DNA from: Tubiluchus corallicola
Taxonomy: Eukaryota > Priapulida > Priapulimorpha > Priapulimorphida > Tubiluchidae
Direction of reading: 5' to 3'
NCBI GenBank assembly: GCA_030141605.1
Contig: JAQGDQ010000068.1
Span: 560,001 to 624,000 of the forward strand
DNA length: 64,000 bases
Both the position numbers and the translations under genes were made by a program. Numbering within the stretch: position 1 is the first letter of the stretch; every line of letters begins with the position of its first letter. This document shows, piece after piece, positions 52,201-62,838 of this stretch. The notes beneath the pieces are model-generated. The model was not told the origin of the DNA. It was given only the letters and a program-made list of their open reading frames with translations, and made no database searches.

Positions 52201-53663
52201 CATTCGGTCAACATTCGCATAAACAATATAGGAAAAAACAGAAGAACGATGTGTTTAATTTATTAGTATTTCTTTAAATTGGTTTTACATTTAGAAAAAT
52301 TGGAGCAAGTAATTAAATATTCAGCTTTATTACTAAGTTATGGTGGCATCACTGTGCAGCCTGTGTAGATTAAACAAAGACTTAGTAATCGTGACCCGTT
52401 TGTATTGTTTTAAGCCATTTTGATCGGTTGAAAAGTTACTCTTGAAGTAAAAAACAGAGAGAAACCCAATTTTTTCCGCAGTTTTTTACAGCGAAACGAA
52501 AGTTGGCAAATTAATAAACGCTACCATTCAAGACTATGTTCTCAGGAGTCGTAGAAATGAAATACTTAAGCCGTATAGTAAATTTGGGTGGGCCAGTGCA
52601 GTACTATGTATCTTCAAATTTACTGTGTAAACCGGAAATAACGTTTGACAAACCCGTGAAGTCAATTTCATAATTCTTTATTATGATCTTGTTATAAATC
52701 TTTTTTCTTCCACCTAATTGATAAACCAGCTGTTAAAGGTACTTGCTGCAAAAGAAATAACGAAATGACTGGTGTATTCACAAAAAACGGTTTGCTGTTA
52801 TAAAATCACCGAGACGCTACCGTGCACAAGTTTCCTTTCATTTCCTTCAGATAGAACGTCACTGTCTTATAAGCCGAATGGCCCAATAGGTAACCAGAAG
52901 CCACGGGATTGGTCACTTAGCAAAATTAATTCTTATTTTTTGATTACCTTAATGTAAAATTTCGTTCATTAGAAGGATTTATTGATTTTAATAACAGGCT
53001 AATAACAACGTTATAACGTGCCGGTGTCTACGCTAATGTTACATTATATTAGTAGAGGTTAATAAGGAAATTTACACAGTGTACGAGACGCTTTAATATT
53101 GAACTCACGCAAGGTATTATTATATGGGTGCTCTACTCCCTCGAATGTACGAAGCAACATTGGCTGTCATCACAACACACCAGAAAAATCTACTGTTTAG
53201 GTAACATGAAAACGTGAAAATTTACGAAGTTGCACAACAAATAATTTAATATTTTTTTACTTGTGACTCTGAGTGATCTTTAGCTAACTAAGCTAGGTGG
53301 AGACATTAAAAAAGAAACCTAAACCATAAACGCACTAAAATACATTCTGATTCATATGAACATTCTGCATATCGAGAAAGAATATTCAGATTTGAACTAT
53401 GTGCCCGTTGAAAACAATAACCTCTAAACTAGTTAGGTGACCCACTGCTACAAAATTATGATTAAACAAAAACTGCACATTATGTTTGTCTTTATACAAA
53501 CATGTTTTTTGACCAAAAACAAAAGACCCGTTGAAACAGACTGTATACACGACGCACAGTTTTTGATGAAAAAGAATTAATCATTGGCTATGAACAGAAC
53601 CTGTGCTCTTATCATGCAGAAATCTACCCAGTGTACGTCAGCGTTCTTTCACTAAATTACCTA
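49290..53663. other. Intergenic, no gene recognised
   Basis: Uniform AT-rich DNA between the GPCR and the SDR gene. ORFs are short (61-87 codons) and show no motif. No structured repeats were seen apart from AT-rich words. Confidence 0.5.
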
Positions 53664-54208
53664 ACGGCGTGTTCAGACTAGTGAGTTTTCTGTCGCGATC
53701 TTTCTCTCTTGGTGCGTCCAGATGTAGACGTCTCTCGCAACTTGTTGTGCAATTTTTCTCTGAGAATACAGTCGCACAGGTGAACGGCTTGGTAACATCT
53801 CTCGCAACTTCTAACTCGTTGAATTTGCAATAAGTTGCGAGAGATGTTACCAAGCCGTTCACCCGTGCGACTGTACTCTCAGAGGGAAGTTGCGAGAAAA
53901 GTATCTATGTCTGAACGAGACATCTGACAGCAAACTCGCAAGTGTGAACTACTTTGCGAGTCACTGTCTGCAAGTTATTGCAAACTATCCAACATTGTTG
54001 CGAGTTGATGTCATGCGAGTTACTATCTAGTGTGAACGCCTCGGCGAGTTACTCTCGATTCTTCTCGCACTGAATAAAGAAGGGAACATCACCTCGCACT
54101 TACTGTCGGAGAGTAGCCGGTAGCAAGTTTTGCTCTCCATTCTGAACACGATTACGAGTTACTTGGTAGCTTTTTGGCGAAAAAAACTCGCTGGTCTTAA
54201 CGCGCCGT
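53664..54208. mobile_element. 545-bp TIR element with internal hairpin, family of 25257-25470
   Basis: The left end ACGGCGTGTTCAGACTAGTG and the inverse of the right end (ACGGCGCGTTAAGACCAGCG) both continue GAGTTTT. The interior is dense in GCGAGTT words. A near-perfect inverted repeat with 53-bp arms (53758-53810 and 53832-53884, spacer 21 bp) lies in the left half. No transposase ORF. No clear target duplication. Confidence 0.7.
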
Positions 54209-54718
54209 GAACAAACTAACTTGACATTCTCCATGAAAGAAATGCAAAATTGCTGACAAACGACATAAGACTGCCACATTGAACAACAAAGCTGACATTT
54301 ACGATATTTGTACTACTATATCAGTAAAACGATAACGAAATTTATTTTCCATCCATTACTAACTTTTTATAAGCACCTCGTATTAACCAGGTATCATCAC
54401 TACTGGTTAAATATTGTGTTATGATATTATGTCAACCCCTTCATAAAGGCAGTCTATAATTTATGCACTAAAAGAGAATCAGAGCGCTGATTAGTGGTTA
54501 AACAAATGTCAAAGTACAGGCGGACGTTGAGCGAAAGAGAACATAGAAAACATACTGACGATCTAACGACAAAAAATGACACTAATGTCAAAGTACAGAA
54601 CGCTACAGGTATACACCCAGAGAAATTCGATGCTGTGCCATTCTAACGGGTTACATTTTAGTGCAATATTCGGCCTGAAAAAAGAGTTTGTCTACACAAT
54701 TAAATTACCTACATAATT

Positions 54719-54811
54719 ATGAAAATCGAGGGTAAAGTAGCGCTAGTCAGCGGTGGAGCCAGTGGCATTGGATTCGCTATCGCAGACGTTTTGCTTTCCA
54801 AGTTGGCAAAG
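54719..54811 (+). CDS. HPGD: HPGD-like exon 1: nucleotide-binding loop
   Basis: 31 codons from ATG to AAG|GTAACT (phase 0). Encodes beta-1, the Gly-rich loop and the first helix. The frame runs on into an ATC/ATT-rich intron and is not coding there. Confidence 0.85.
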
Positions 54812-57800
54812 GTAACTATTGCATTTTCCTTTAGTACTTCGTCGTCATCACCTTTGCCGTCGCCATCACCACTATTATTATCATTTTTAACATCGTCTCA
54901 TCTTATTGTTATCGCTGTCACCATCAACATAAATATTATTATCATCATCATCATTATCATCATCGTCATCATCATCATCAATAAAAACAACAACATCATT
55001 GTCATTATCGTCGTTATCACTGCCACCATTCTATTATCGTTAGCCCCATCATTTTTGTTTGCATCATGATTGTCATTCATTACACAGAAGCTATAGTCAT
55101 TGTCATTATATCTATCTTTAATGCCATAATTGTCATTACCGGATGGTAGGAGTGAGTAAAATCGGACATGCAGCAAAACTCCATCTAATGATTAAATGCA
55201 ATAATTCAGTAATTTATGTTATTGCAGGGGGTTTGTGTAGTAGATGTACAAGACGAACACGGAATCGAAGCCGTAAACAAACTCAATGATAGATATGGTG
55301 AAGGGAAAGTCATTTTTGCCAAAGCTGATGTAGCGGACAAATCCGAGTATGATGGTCAGTTAGTTACTGCTTTCGGACGGTACATAAAAAAGAGGACGCC
55401 TAAATGCCAGACCGCCCCATTTCGCGAGCCTCAAGATAAGATTTTGTGTCTATTCGAACCAAAGCTTTTGGTTGTTTCCAGATTCTCAGTAAGATCCAAA
55501 GTGACATACAGAATCAGAGAGTAATCAATGACATTCAAGTTAGCTTACAAAGTCTAATTACAAGGAACTCAAAAAGGTTTAAAGATGCATGTTCTTGTTT
55601 GTTTTTTAGGGTTTGATGCTATGCCACTCAGGTGTTACCAACCGAATTTAATAACTGTTGATTTGGCAAAAGTCTTTTGTGTTAAATATAAGTTACTTTA
55701 AAATACCTTGACAAAGCTTGCCAATACATATGAAATTTATTTATACAACGCGTTTCGATTAACAACAGTTCATCATCGTCAGGGATTGTACCGGAAAAAA
55801 ACATGAAGGAAATTTTTAAATTATAGCAAATCAACAATATTGCGGAATTTTATATCCAATATCAACCGTTTAACTGCAGTAATAACATAGCGACTAAGTA
55901 TAGATTTATCAAACATATCCATCGAAACTTAAGTTCGATTTTGTAGTATTTCAAAGTACACAAAATTAATGTTAAAAAAATTATGTTCAATTAGCAGTAA
56001 TCAATGAGCCAAAGTTGAAAGAACGTTTAGCACTGTTAACTTGATATAACGACGAAAAGCAAATATTAGTATGCAATTCATGATCTCAGCATATTATTAG
56101 CTCCAATTCATTTTCAAGTGCGGTTTTTCATAGGCAAAGTTTTGACACACTTCTGAGATCGCCACCCCAAGTACTAGCCAGAGCTAGTGTTGCTTAATTT
56201 TGAAAATGTTATTTTGTGGATGTATTCTAACAACATTAAATGCCCCAAGACAAATCAATAAATATTTGCGTTGCAACGTTTCGGCCACAGACTCTGGACA
56301 TTTCAAGCATCTAAAGAGAACTTAACCATCGTATATCACTGCACATTTAAAATAACTTTAGCTTAATAGAATCTCCTGTTTGTTCAGATTTGGCTGCAGA
56401 TTTTTTAAGGCCAGAACTGCACGTAACGTTCATTTGATTTGGTTTTGTATTTTGAACAACTGAGAAATGAGTCAAGTTTGGTTTCGGCCTAGTGCTTTCT
56501 CTCAACTGTCAAATATTGATGTTCCTCAACTCTTGGGTATATATAATGAGTGGTGTATTTACGATAGTGCGAAAACACTGCCATAGGCCTCAGTGAAACT
56601 TGGCTCAATAAAACAATTCTTAGTGAGTCAATTGCTCTAAAAGGCTATAACATTTTTAGAAAAGATCGTCTACGAAAAAAGCAAAGACGCGTATAACAAG
56701 TTCTTTTTAAAAAAGGATCATGATCACACATTCAATTTTGAGCCAGTAACAACATTGCAAGTCATAAACAACACAAATTTAATGAGACAATCTAAAACCT
56801 CGGGAACACTTGAGGTTTTACCACCCAAAATAAGTAAAATCGTTGGCAGCATAATAGCAAAACATATATGCCACATTTATAACCAAATGATAATGCTCCC
56901 TAAATTCCCAAATACCCGTAAAACTGCAAATTTCACACACAAGCCGAAAAATGAAAACATAGAGAGTCCTAATAGCTATCGCCCCATACTAGTAGTTCAT
57001 GGAATCGCAAAAATATTTGAAAAAATAATGTACGATCAAATACATTGGATAATACAGAAATACTACACAAATAGCAATTTGGTTTCAGCAAAAATCATAA
57101 CACAATCGATGTAATAAATTTCGTGACAGAAAACTATTGCTATCTATTAGACCATAATGAATATATTTCCACAGCTTTTCAGACCTTAGCGAAGCTTTTG
57201 ACAGTCTATCTCATTCCATGCTTCTTAAAAACTCCATTACTAGGATTTGATGAACATTCTATTAACCTAATTACAAGTTATCCTTCAAACAGACAACAAC
57301 GAGTAAAGCTTCAAAACAACATACATTCAGAATGGGGTACAATCAAAAATGGAGTACCGCAAGGCACACTTCTCGGTCCCCTGTTATTTATCATATATGT
57401 AAACAATATTCCGAACATTCTAAAAAAACTGCAGCATGACAATACACGCACGACACATGACACCGCACATGATACCAATCTATATACAAATAATACAGAC
57501 CCAAATATAGCTGAATATACACTAAAACAAAACATAGAAGAAATAAAATCTATTCTGGATTTTCATCACTTACAAATGAACCCTGAAAAACAGTATTTCT
57601 AATATTAAGCCCAAATGAAGCATGTAAAACTGATAGCTTAACACCTAACGTCCTTAATCAAACAATTTAACAATCTAAAGAAACCAAATTCTTAGGTATG
57701 GGACAAAATTAAAATGGGGCAATCAAGTTAATAGCATCGTACAAAAAATAGGACAAGTTATTTCCTTTGTCAAACAAGTAAAAGGCCAACTTAATATCAA

Positions 57801-60800
57801 AACTAAATTATTATTATTCTACAAAACCATGGTCCTTCCTAATTTAGTTTACGGCTGTCACCTACTAATCAGTCTACCAAGAAATTTTCTAAACAAACTG
57901 GACCTCACGCAAAATTATGCTTTAAAACATACACTTGGTTATCAAATAAAGAACTATCAAGCCACGGCAAACAGAAAAGAACTAAAATTTTCCAACATAG
58001 AAGCCATTAACCAATTACCATACTTTTACGTTCATTTATAAATGCATACATATCAGCAAACCAATTGAATATAATTACGTATCTTTCATTAAAGATAAAC
58101 ACTTAAATAAGAGAACTCTTAACATAAAGCAAATTCAGACAAACACTTAACAATGTCATAACTCAATATCTAAAGCAGCAATTAATGTTTGGAATTCAAC
58201 ACCTCAAGAAACAAAATCTGCAACGAGTTTAAGAGATCTCAGAAAGAAACCAAAGAACACACCACTCAAAAATTATGAGAGGCCATTTACAAAAATGATA
58301 AAATAGCTACATATAATGATTATGCCTCTATATTACCACCAGTATAATGTAAATTCCATAAAACAATAGAAATAAAAATGACTCACTATAAAAATACATA
58401 TGTTAAAGTTATTTTTAAATTTTTTGCGTCGATGTGAATTTGTGACGTTATATTTTGTAATTCAATTTTAATTTTACACTATGTAAGTATGTAAATTTTA
58501 CCTGTTTTATTCACGTTTTAAAAAAAATTAACTTTTGTAAAAAAAAATAAAATTTAAAACTATTGCCTACAACAGTCTTTGGCTGGTTATACATGTAATA
58601 TTTTCATGCATTTCATCATACCTGTAAATGTGTATAATTGTGCAAAAAAGATTATAAACATACATATATGTTGTATGTATTGTGAAAACCGCCATGCGGG
58701 TTACACCTCTCGCTATTCGCATCAGAGAGTTGAGGAACCTTAATATTCGGCAGTTGGGATTCATTTGAGAGAATGCACTGTATTAACACCAAACTTTTCA
58801 GTTGCTCAAACGTGCAAAACCAAATTCGAATGCTTGTTATACAGTGTATGCGGGCCTGGTCTTTTAAAAAATTGAAGCCAGAGCTGAACAGGGGATATTG
58901 CTTTTAGAATGTTAAATTTTGATCTTTAGATGCCTGAAAATGGCTAGAGTCTGTGACCGAAATGTTGTAAAGCCAATATTCACTGTAAAATTGTTAAAAA
59001 TAAGATATATCAAGGCAAACAAATTTTCAGCTGCATTTCAAAAAGCCGTGGCTGTTTTTGGACAATTGGACATTGTTGCAAACAACGCTGGCATAGCGTC
59101 TCCAGTTTGCGATCCATCAATTTACAGCAAAATAGTGGATGTAAATCTGGTAAGTCTGATAACTGCATGTGGTAGTTAGCGGCTACCGAGCAGGCTACTG
59201 TTTTTAAACCACTATTTTTAAAGCATAGGTGTCTTTCTTTCTTGAGGGACCACTTATTTTGACGTCACCGTGCCACCCAATGTTTCAATGTTCCATTTTT
59301 AGAATTTCGTTTTTACTTCAGTAAACAAAGTACCATGAGTGACCTTGATATAGCTATGATAAAGTTTGCCCATAGACGGTTGAAACATCAAGCTGTCTCT
59401 CTAAATTTGAAAAGTTCTGATTTATTCAGATTAAGTCCATCTGCCAACTCATAAACGGTAAACCCCACCGCAAATGTCGTCCGGATGCAGTTGCTTCACT
59501 CAGTTACAATACACTGTAGTTTGTTTACTCAAGGCATTTTTATTCTTGGATTCAACATCAAGCAATAATGAAGATAAATTCTGATAGGAATATAAGAGTT
59601 TATGAGAAGTTTTCTTTGAAAAGAGTTAAATACTTATCTCCTTACTTCACAGCCGGTTTTACTTCATAAAACAGCATTTACCTGCAACGACATTGCGCAC
59701 GTTATGAAGAAATGATACACGAAATTTATTTTAAAGCTACTATACACAATACCATGACTAGGAAAGCATTGTTCGCAGCATTTAAGTAATTTCTGCAAAG
59801 TATAGCAAAGCTTTGTAGTTGAGCATAAATCGGCAATGTATAAAAGATAATTTTACTAACTACATATGAACCTGCATGCAGCATTAGAAATGTTTCTGAA
59901 TGAAACACGCGTAAATAAAGCTTTAAATGTTAGTTTGTACTGTCTTAAGTAGTTAAGGCTTCGAAATGTGGTTTTAAAGCCAAATTTTGAATTGAGGTAA
60001 ATTATGCGGTGAACACTCTAAATAAGGATATGGAGGTCTTCTTTTTTTAGAAAGGTGTTATGCATGGAACATTCAGTGCTCTAGAACACATGGGACTTAC
60101 CAAAGGTGGACATGGCGGTGTTGTAGTTAATACAGCTTCTATTGCAGGTAAATCTTCATCAATTTAAAAACCTGTAAACGTTTGTTTGATGTAACTGATT
60201 TTTAAAAAAGTGATAAGCGGCAGTTAAGCTAGGTTAGAAAGCCGGAAGGCTAGATTTTTTGTTTGTAAAAAGACGAAAGAGTTGGAAGAGCAAAAAAGGA
60301 AAACGAAGAACCCATCTCACGCAACGACCAAGAGGAATATGACGCGGCACGGAAAATTATTTTTCCTTAAGTTTACTTTTCCTCAAAGGATCAAGAATGA
60401 AGATATCAAAGTTGCATTCGTAAAAAGTAACATGGAGAATACGTAACAATACACCAGAATCATTAAAAGAACTTACAGTGTCCACTCTTCATCAATTAGT
60501 GGAAGAGAGTTCTATTATGAAATGTAATCTATGCCAAAATTATTGAGATGGGTAATCTCCATTCTAAAGAAGAAAAAAAAAGTATAGTCAGTGACAGGAT
60601 TACGCACAGATATTTTATGTTTGTTAATTTTTCATAAAATTAATATCGCTTAATTAATTACTTACAAGTTGGAAGTATAAAACATAGTCCATATATAATA
60701 TAATTTAGTAAACACTGAACCGTTATGTTAAACAGAATCACAAATATGTAAACATATCTGCACTCTAGAAGCACTGGCACGCTAGTGGATCAGACTACAT

Positions 60801-62838
60801 TGCTCCAGCTTATATAGGTATCTGGCAATGCTGCTGACCAATGGTCAGTCAATGCTGACCAATGGGCAGATGACATCACAATGATTGACAGATAACGGTC
60901 GCTGTCATGCAAGTAGCCAAATCAGCTAACTGTTCCTCAAAGTAAATGGTCTAAGAATAGTTGCTGACCATTGACTAGCAAGTCAATAGATGAAGGACGT
61001 AGCAGTCAGCAGAACACAGTACTAAGAACAGAACTGATGTTAGATGCAAAAAAATAGACTTTCTAATCATAGCACAGAAGAACATATAAAAGCAGTGTCA
61101 GAACGCAGATACAAAGAGTTAAGAAGTGAGATCATGTCTCGTGCTTTAGCTATGTGCATTTGCTCTCGGTTTAGTTTTTTACTCCTTTGTGTTAATGTTA
61201 TGCATGTTTTTGTACTTCAATAAAATATACGATCACACTTCATCAATGTTTCTATACTTTGGAGAAAGGACTATAATAACGAACCAAACAACTAGAACAT
61301 TATTATTAGTCATTACTGAACCAGAGAAACCGAGTGGTGTGGTGTTGCTTGACAAAGTAAAAGCGTGATACGTTATTAAGAAGGGCATCTGTTGATGACA
61401 TTACAAAATTCAAGAAATTTGAAAACGAAAACAGACGCGGTATGTAAACAAAATATTTTCATCGTCAGCTTGACCGAGAGAGGTGTTTGTTTCTTCTGAA
61501 TAGCTCAAAACGTATGCAAAGTTAGTGACTTCGCCGTCACTGGCGTATTACTTCAAATGTGACAGTTATGAAAACCGCTCAGTGGGTTACACCACTCATT
61601 ACATATATCAGAGAGTTGAGAAACACCAATGTTTGACAGTTGGGATTCACTTGAGAGAATGCACTGGGCTGAAACCAAACTTGACTCATTTTTCAGTTGT
61701 TCAAAAATGCAAAATAAAATTCGAAAGCTAGTTACGTGAGGTTCTGGCCATAAAATACAGACGGATTCTGTTACGCTGGAGTTCTTTTAAATGTGTGGTC
61801 ATGTTAGACGCTTAACTATATAATGCTGCTTTTAGAATGTTAAACTTTTAATGCTTAAAATGACTCGAGTCTGTAGCCAAAACGTTGCCAAGTTGCATGT
61901 TACTTATTTGAATGACAATCCTAGATAACTAATGCGGCAAATGACTTTGCTTTATCCACTTGTCATGTGTGGGTTGTTGCTAAGACGCGTTGCTGTGGTT
62001 CACTTAACGTTTGACCTACAGCAACTGCACGTGCGCATAGCGAAACTGTGAAAAGGCTTATTTACTTTACTTAGTCAACCTTTAGTTCAAAAGTTTAGAA
62101 TAGCAATTAAATTCAGTCCCGAAATAGATTTTGTAAATTCTTATGCCAGGATTTACTAATAAATTAACATCAAGGACAATGGCAAGTTTTTAACCATGTT
62201 AATAAAAATATTGTATCACGCAGGTCTTATTCCAAGAGGCCCAAATGTGTGCTATGCAGCTAGTAAATGGGGAGTAGTAGGGTTCACTCAATCCATAGCT
62301 GAAGTAAGTAGTATCTTACATGCATATTGTATTTGCTCCTTATACTTAAGCTAAGCAGTTTATTAAGTTTGGTGTTACTGTTGAAGCTAAACCCATGTTA
62401 GCGCCAGTATCAGATGCACAGCTATCTTTCGATTGCAGGTTACTAAAATACAATAGCAATGTGCCAATAAATGATAAATTAATAAATAAATAAAAAAATA
62501 AAAAAAATAAATTATTACCAATCTAAACTTTTTTGTAGGCACATGCTAAGACAAATCTCAGTCCTGTAATCTCACTATAGGTCAAACGTATAATGATGAA
62601 ACGTATAGAAACATATTGTACTTTCGTTTATATAAAAATGTGGATAACATTGCTGTTACAGGATGATGCTCTAGAAGAGATTAGGTCATCTGGAGTCAGA
62701 ATTAATGCTATATGTCCTTACTTCGTTTGCGATACAGAAATGGCAAAAGTTGGGAGGAGAGACCACAAGCACCTATATAAATCAGCCGATGATCCTACTG
62801 CAAAACAATTCATGTTACGGTATCAAACCAAACCTTAG
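54719..62838 (+). CDS. HPGD: 15-hydroxyprostaglandin dehydrogenase-like SDR (six exons seen)
   Basis: Classical short-chain dehydrogenase/reductase, cytosolic by family. Exons: 54719-54811, 55228-55354, 59031-59149, 60051-60147, 62224-62303 and 62662-62838; all introns are GT-AG and all phases join. The spliced product has 230 residues: the Rossmann motif SGGASGIG (11-18); Asp37 at the end of beta-2, which favours NAD; ADVAD (64-68); NNAG (91-94); the catalytic Ser143, Tyr156 and Lys160 (YAASK) with HPGD-like 13-residue Ser-Tyr spacing; and NAICP near the end of the fold, where the usual PG is PY. HPGD inactivates prostaglandins and lipid mediators by oxidising the 15-hydroxyl; the actual substrate here is unknown. 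Human HPGD is 266 residues, so about 35 are missing at the C-terminus. A GTTAAG donor (62838-62843) overlaps the apparent stop TAG, so a last exon beyond the window is likely. Paralogous SDRs cannot be excluded. Confidence 0.85.
54835..55030. repeat. Imperfect (ATC)n/(ATT)n tract in HPGD-like intron 1
   Basis: Trinucleotide-rich (ATC, ATT, GTC). Ile-rich ORFs on both strands are artefacts. Confidence 0.8.
55228..55354 (+). CDS. HPGD: HPGD-like exon 2: beta-2, Asp37, beta-3
   Basis: Acceptor TTATTGCAG; the donor GTCAGT at 55355 is weaker than consensus. Ends in phase 1 (GAT G). Confidence 0.83.
55740..55790 (-). other. Hammerhead-like / retroelement-end motif
   Basis: On the minus strand: CTGACGA, an 18-base segment that can pair imperfectly with itself, then CGAAACGCG. 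The order CUGANGA - stem - GAAA is the hammerhead core order. Pairing for stem I is not evident, so activity is doubtful. Confidence 0.25.
56265..56560 (-). pseudogene. Penelope-like element fragment (GIY-YIG end), minus strand
   Basis: The minus-strand frame holds YPRVEEHQYLTV and, in another frame, LKNLQPNLN, matching the C-terminal GIY-YIG endonuclease region of Penelope-like elements (QRVEEHK ... LKPxLN). The 3' part has GAGTCTGTGGCCGAAACGTT, shared with the two other copies. Dead by stops and frameshifts. Confidence 0.55.
56575..58540 (+). pseudogene. CR1/Jockey-type LINE relic (EN and RT remnants) in HPGD-like intron 2
   Basis: Pieces in order: an endonuclease block (LSETWLNKTILS ... 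GYNIFRKDR) at about 56590-56680; RT segments SYRPILVV (near 56980); NGVPQGTLLGPLLFIIYVNN (about 57350-57410); the YxDD block destroyed (HDTAHDTNLY); LVLPNLVYG (about 57830); and the C-terminal CHNSISKAAINVWN (about 58155-58200). An A-rich 3' tail ends near 58540. Many stops and frame changes and an internal loss between EN and RT make it inactive. The family is shared with the 31.2-kb relic. Confidence 0.75.
58680..58965 (+). pseudogene. Penelope-like element fragment (GIY-YIG end), plus strand
   Basis: The frame near 58690 reads CENRHAGYTSRYSHQRVEEP, then GIHLREC and TCKTKFECL, i.e. the GYT...QRVEE and KFDCL landmarks of the Penelope GIY-YIG domain. About 150 bp further on comes CTGAAAATGGCTAGAGTCTG followed by CCGAAATGTTG. 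It lies immediately upstream of HPGD-like exon 3. Confidence 0.6.
59031..59149 (+). CDS. HPGD: HPGD-like exon 3: NNAG motif
   Basis: Acceptor AAATTTTCAG, donor CTG|GTAAGT. Encodes the fourth helix and NNAG (91-94), ending VDVNL in phase 0. Confidence 0.88.
60051..60147 (+). CDS. HPGD: HPGD-like exon 4: catalytic Ser
   Basis: Acceptor CTTTTTTTAG, donor GCAG|GTAAAT (phase 1). Encodes KGVMHGTFSALEHMG and VVVNTASIAG with Ser143. Confidence 0.86.
60722..61280 (+). mobile_element. Solo-LTR-like element with 5-bp target duplication
   Basis: 559 bp, flanked by GAACC at 60717-60721 and at 61281-61285. Ends GTTAT and ATAAC (inverted). Inside, TATAAAA at 61085-61091 is followed by AATAAA at 61219-61224, the spacing expected of an LTR promoter and R-region end. 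An internal duplication (AATGCTGACCAATGG) is near 60830-60870. The ends are not the usual TG...CA, which is the main doubt. It sits in intron 4 of the SDR gene. Confidence 0.6.
61525..61900 (+). pseudogene. Penelope-like element fragment (GIY-YIG end), plus strand
   Basis: The best preserved copy: one frame reads YENRSVGYTTHYIYQRVEKH, then GIHLRECTGLKPNLTHFSVV and QKCKIKF, matching the GYTxxHLxQRVEEHK ... HFxVLKKCxxKFDCL pattern of Penelope GIY-YIG endonucleases. The conserved 3' motif (GAGTCTGTAGCCAAAACGTT) is at about 61870. Stops follow soon after the domain, so it is a fragment. Confidence 0.65.
62224..62303 (+). CDS. HPGD: HPGD-like exon 5: catalytic YxxxK
   Basis: Acceptor ATCACGCAG, donor GAA|GTAAGT. 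Encodes GPNVCYAASKWGVVGF with Tyr156 and Lys160. Confidence 0.88.
62662..62838 (+). CDS. HPGD: HPGD-like exon 6, stop codon overlapping a possible donor
   Basis: Acceptor TGCTGTTACAG. Encodes SGVRINAICPYFV and the mobile substrate-lid region, ending KQFMLRYQTKP. The stop TAG (62836-62838) overlaps GTTAAG (62838-62843); using that donor would remove the stop and continue in phase 2. Confidence 0.75.
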   Translation, partial: DDALEEIRSSGVRINAICPYFVCDTEMAKVGRRDHKHLYKSADDPTAKQFMLRYQTKP

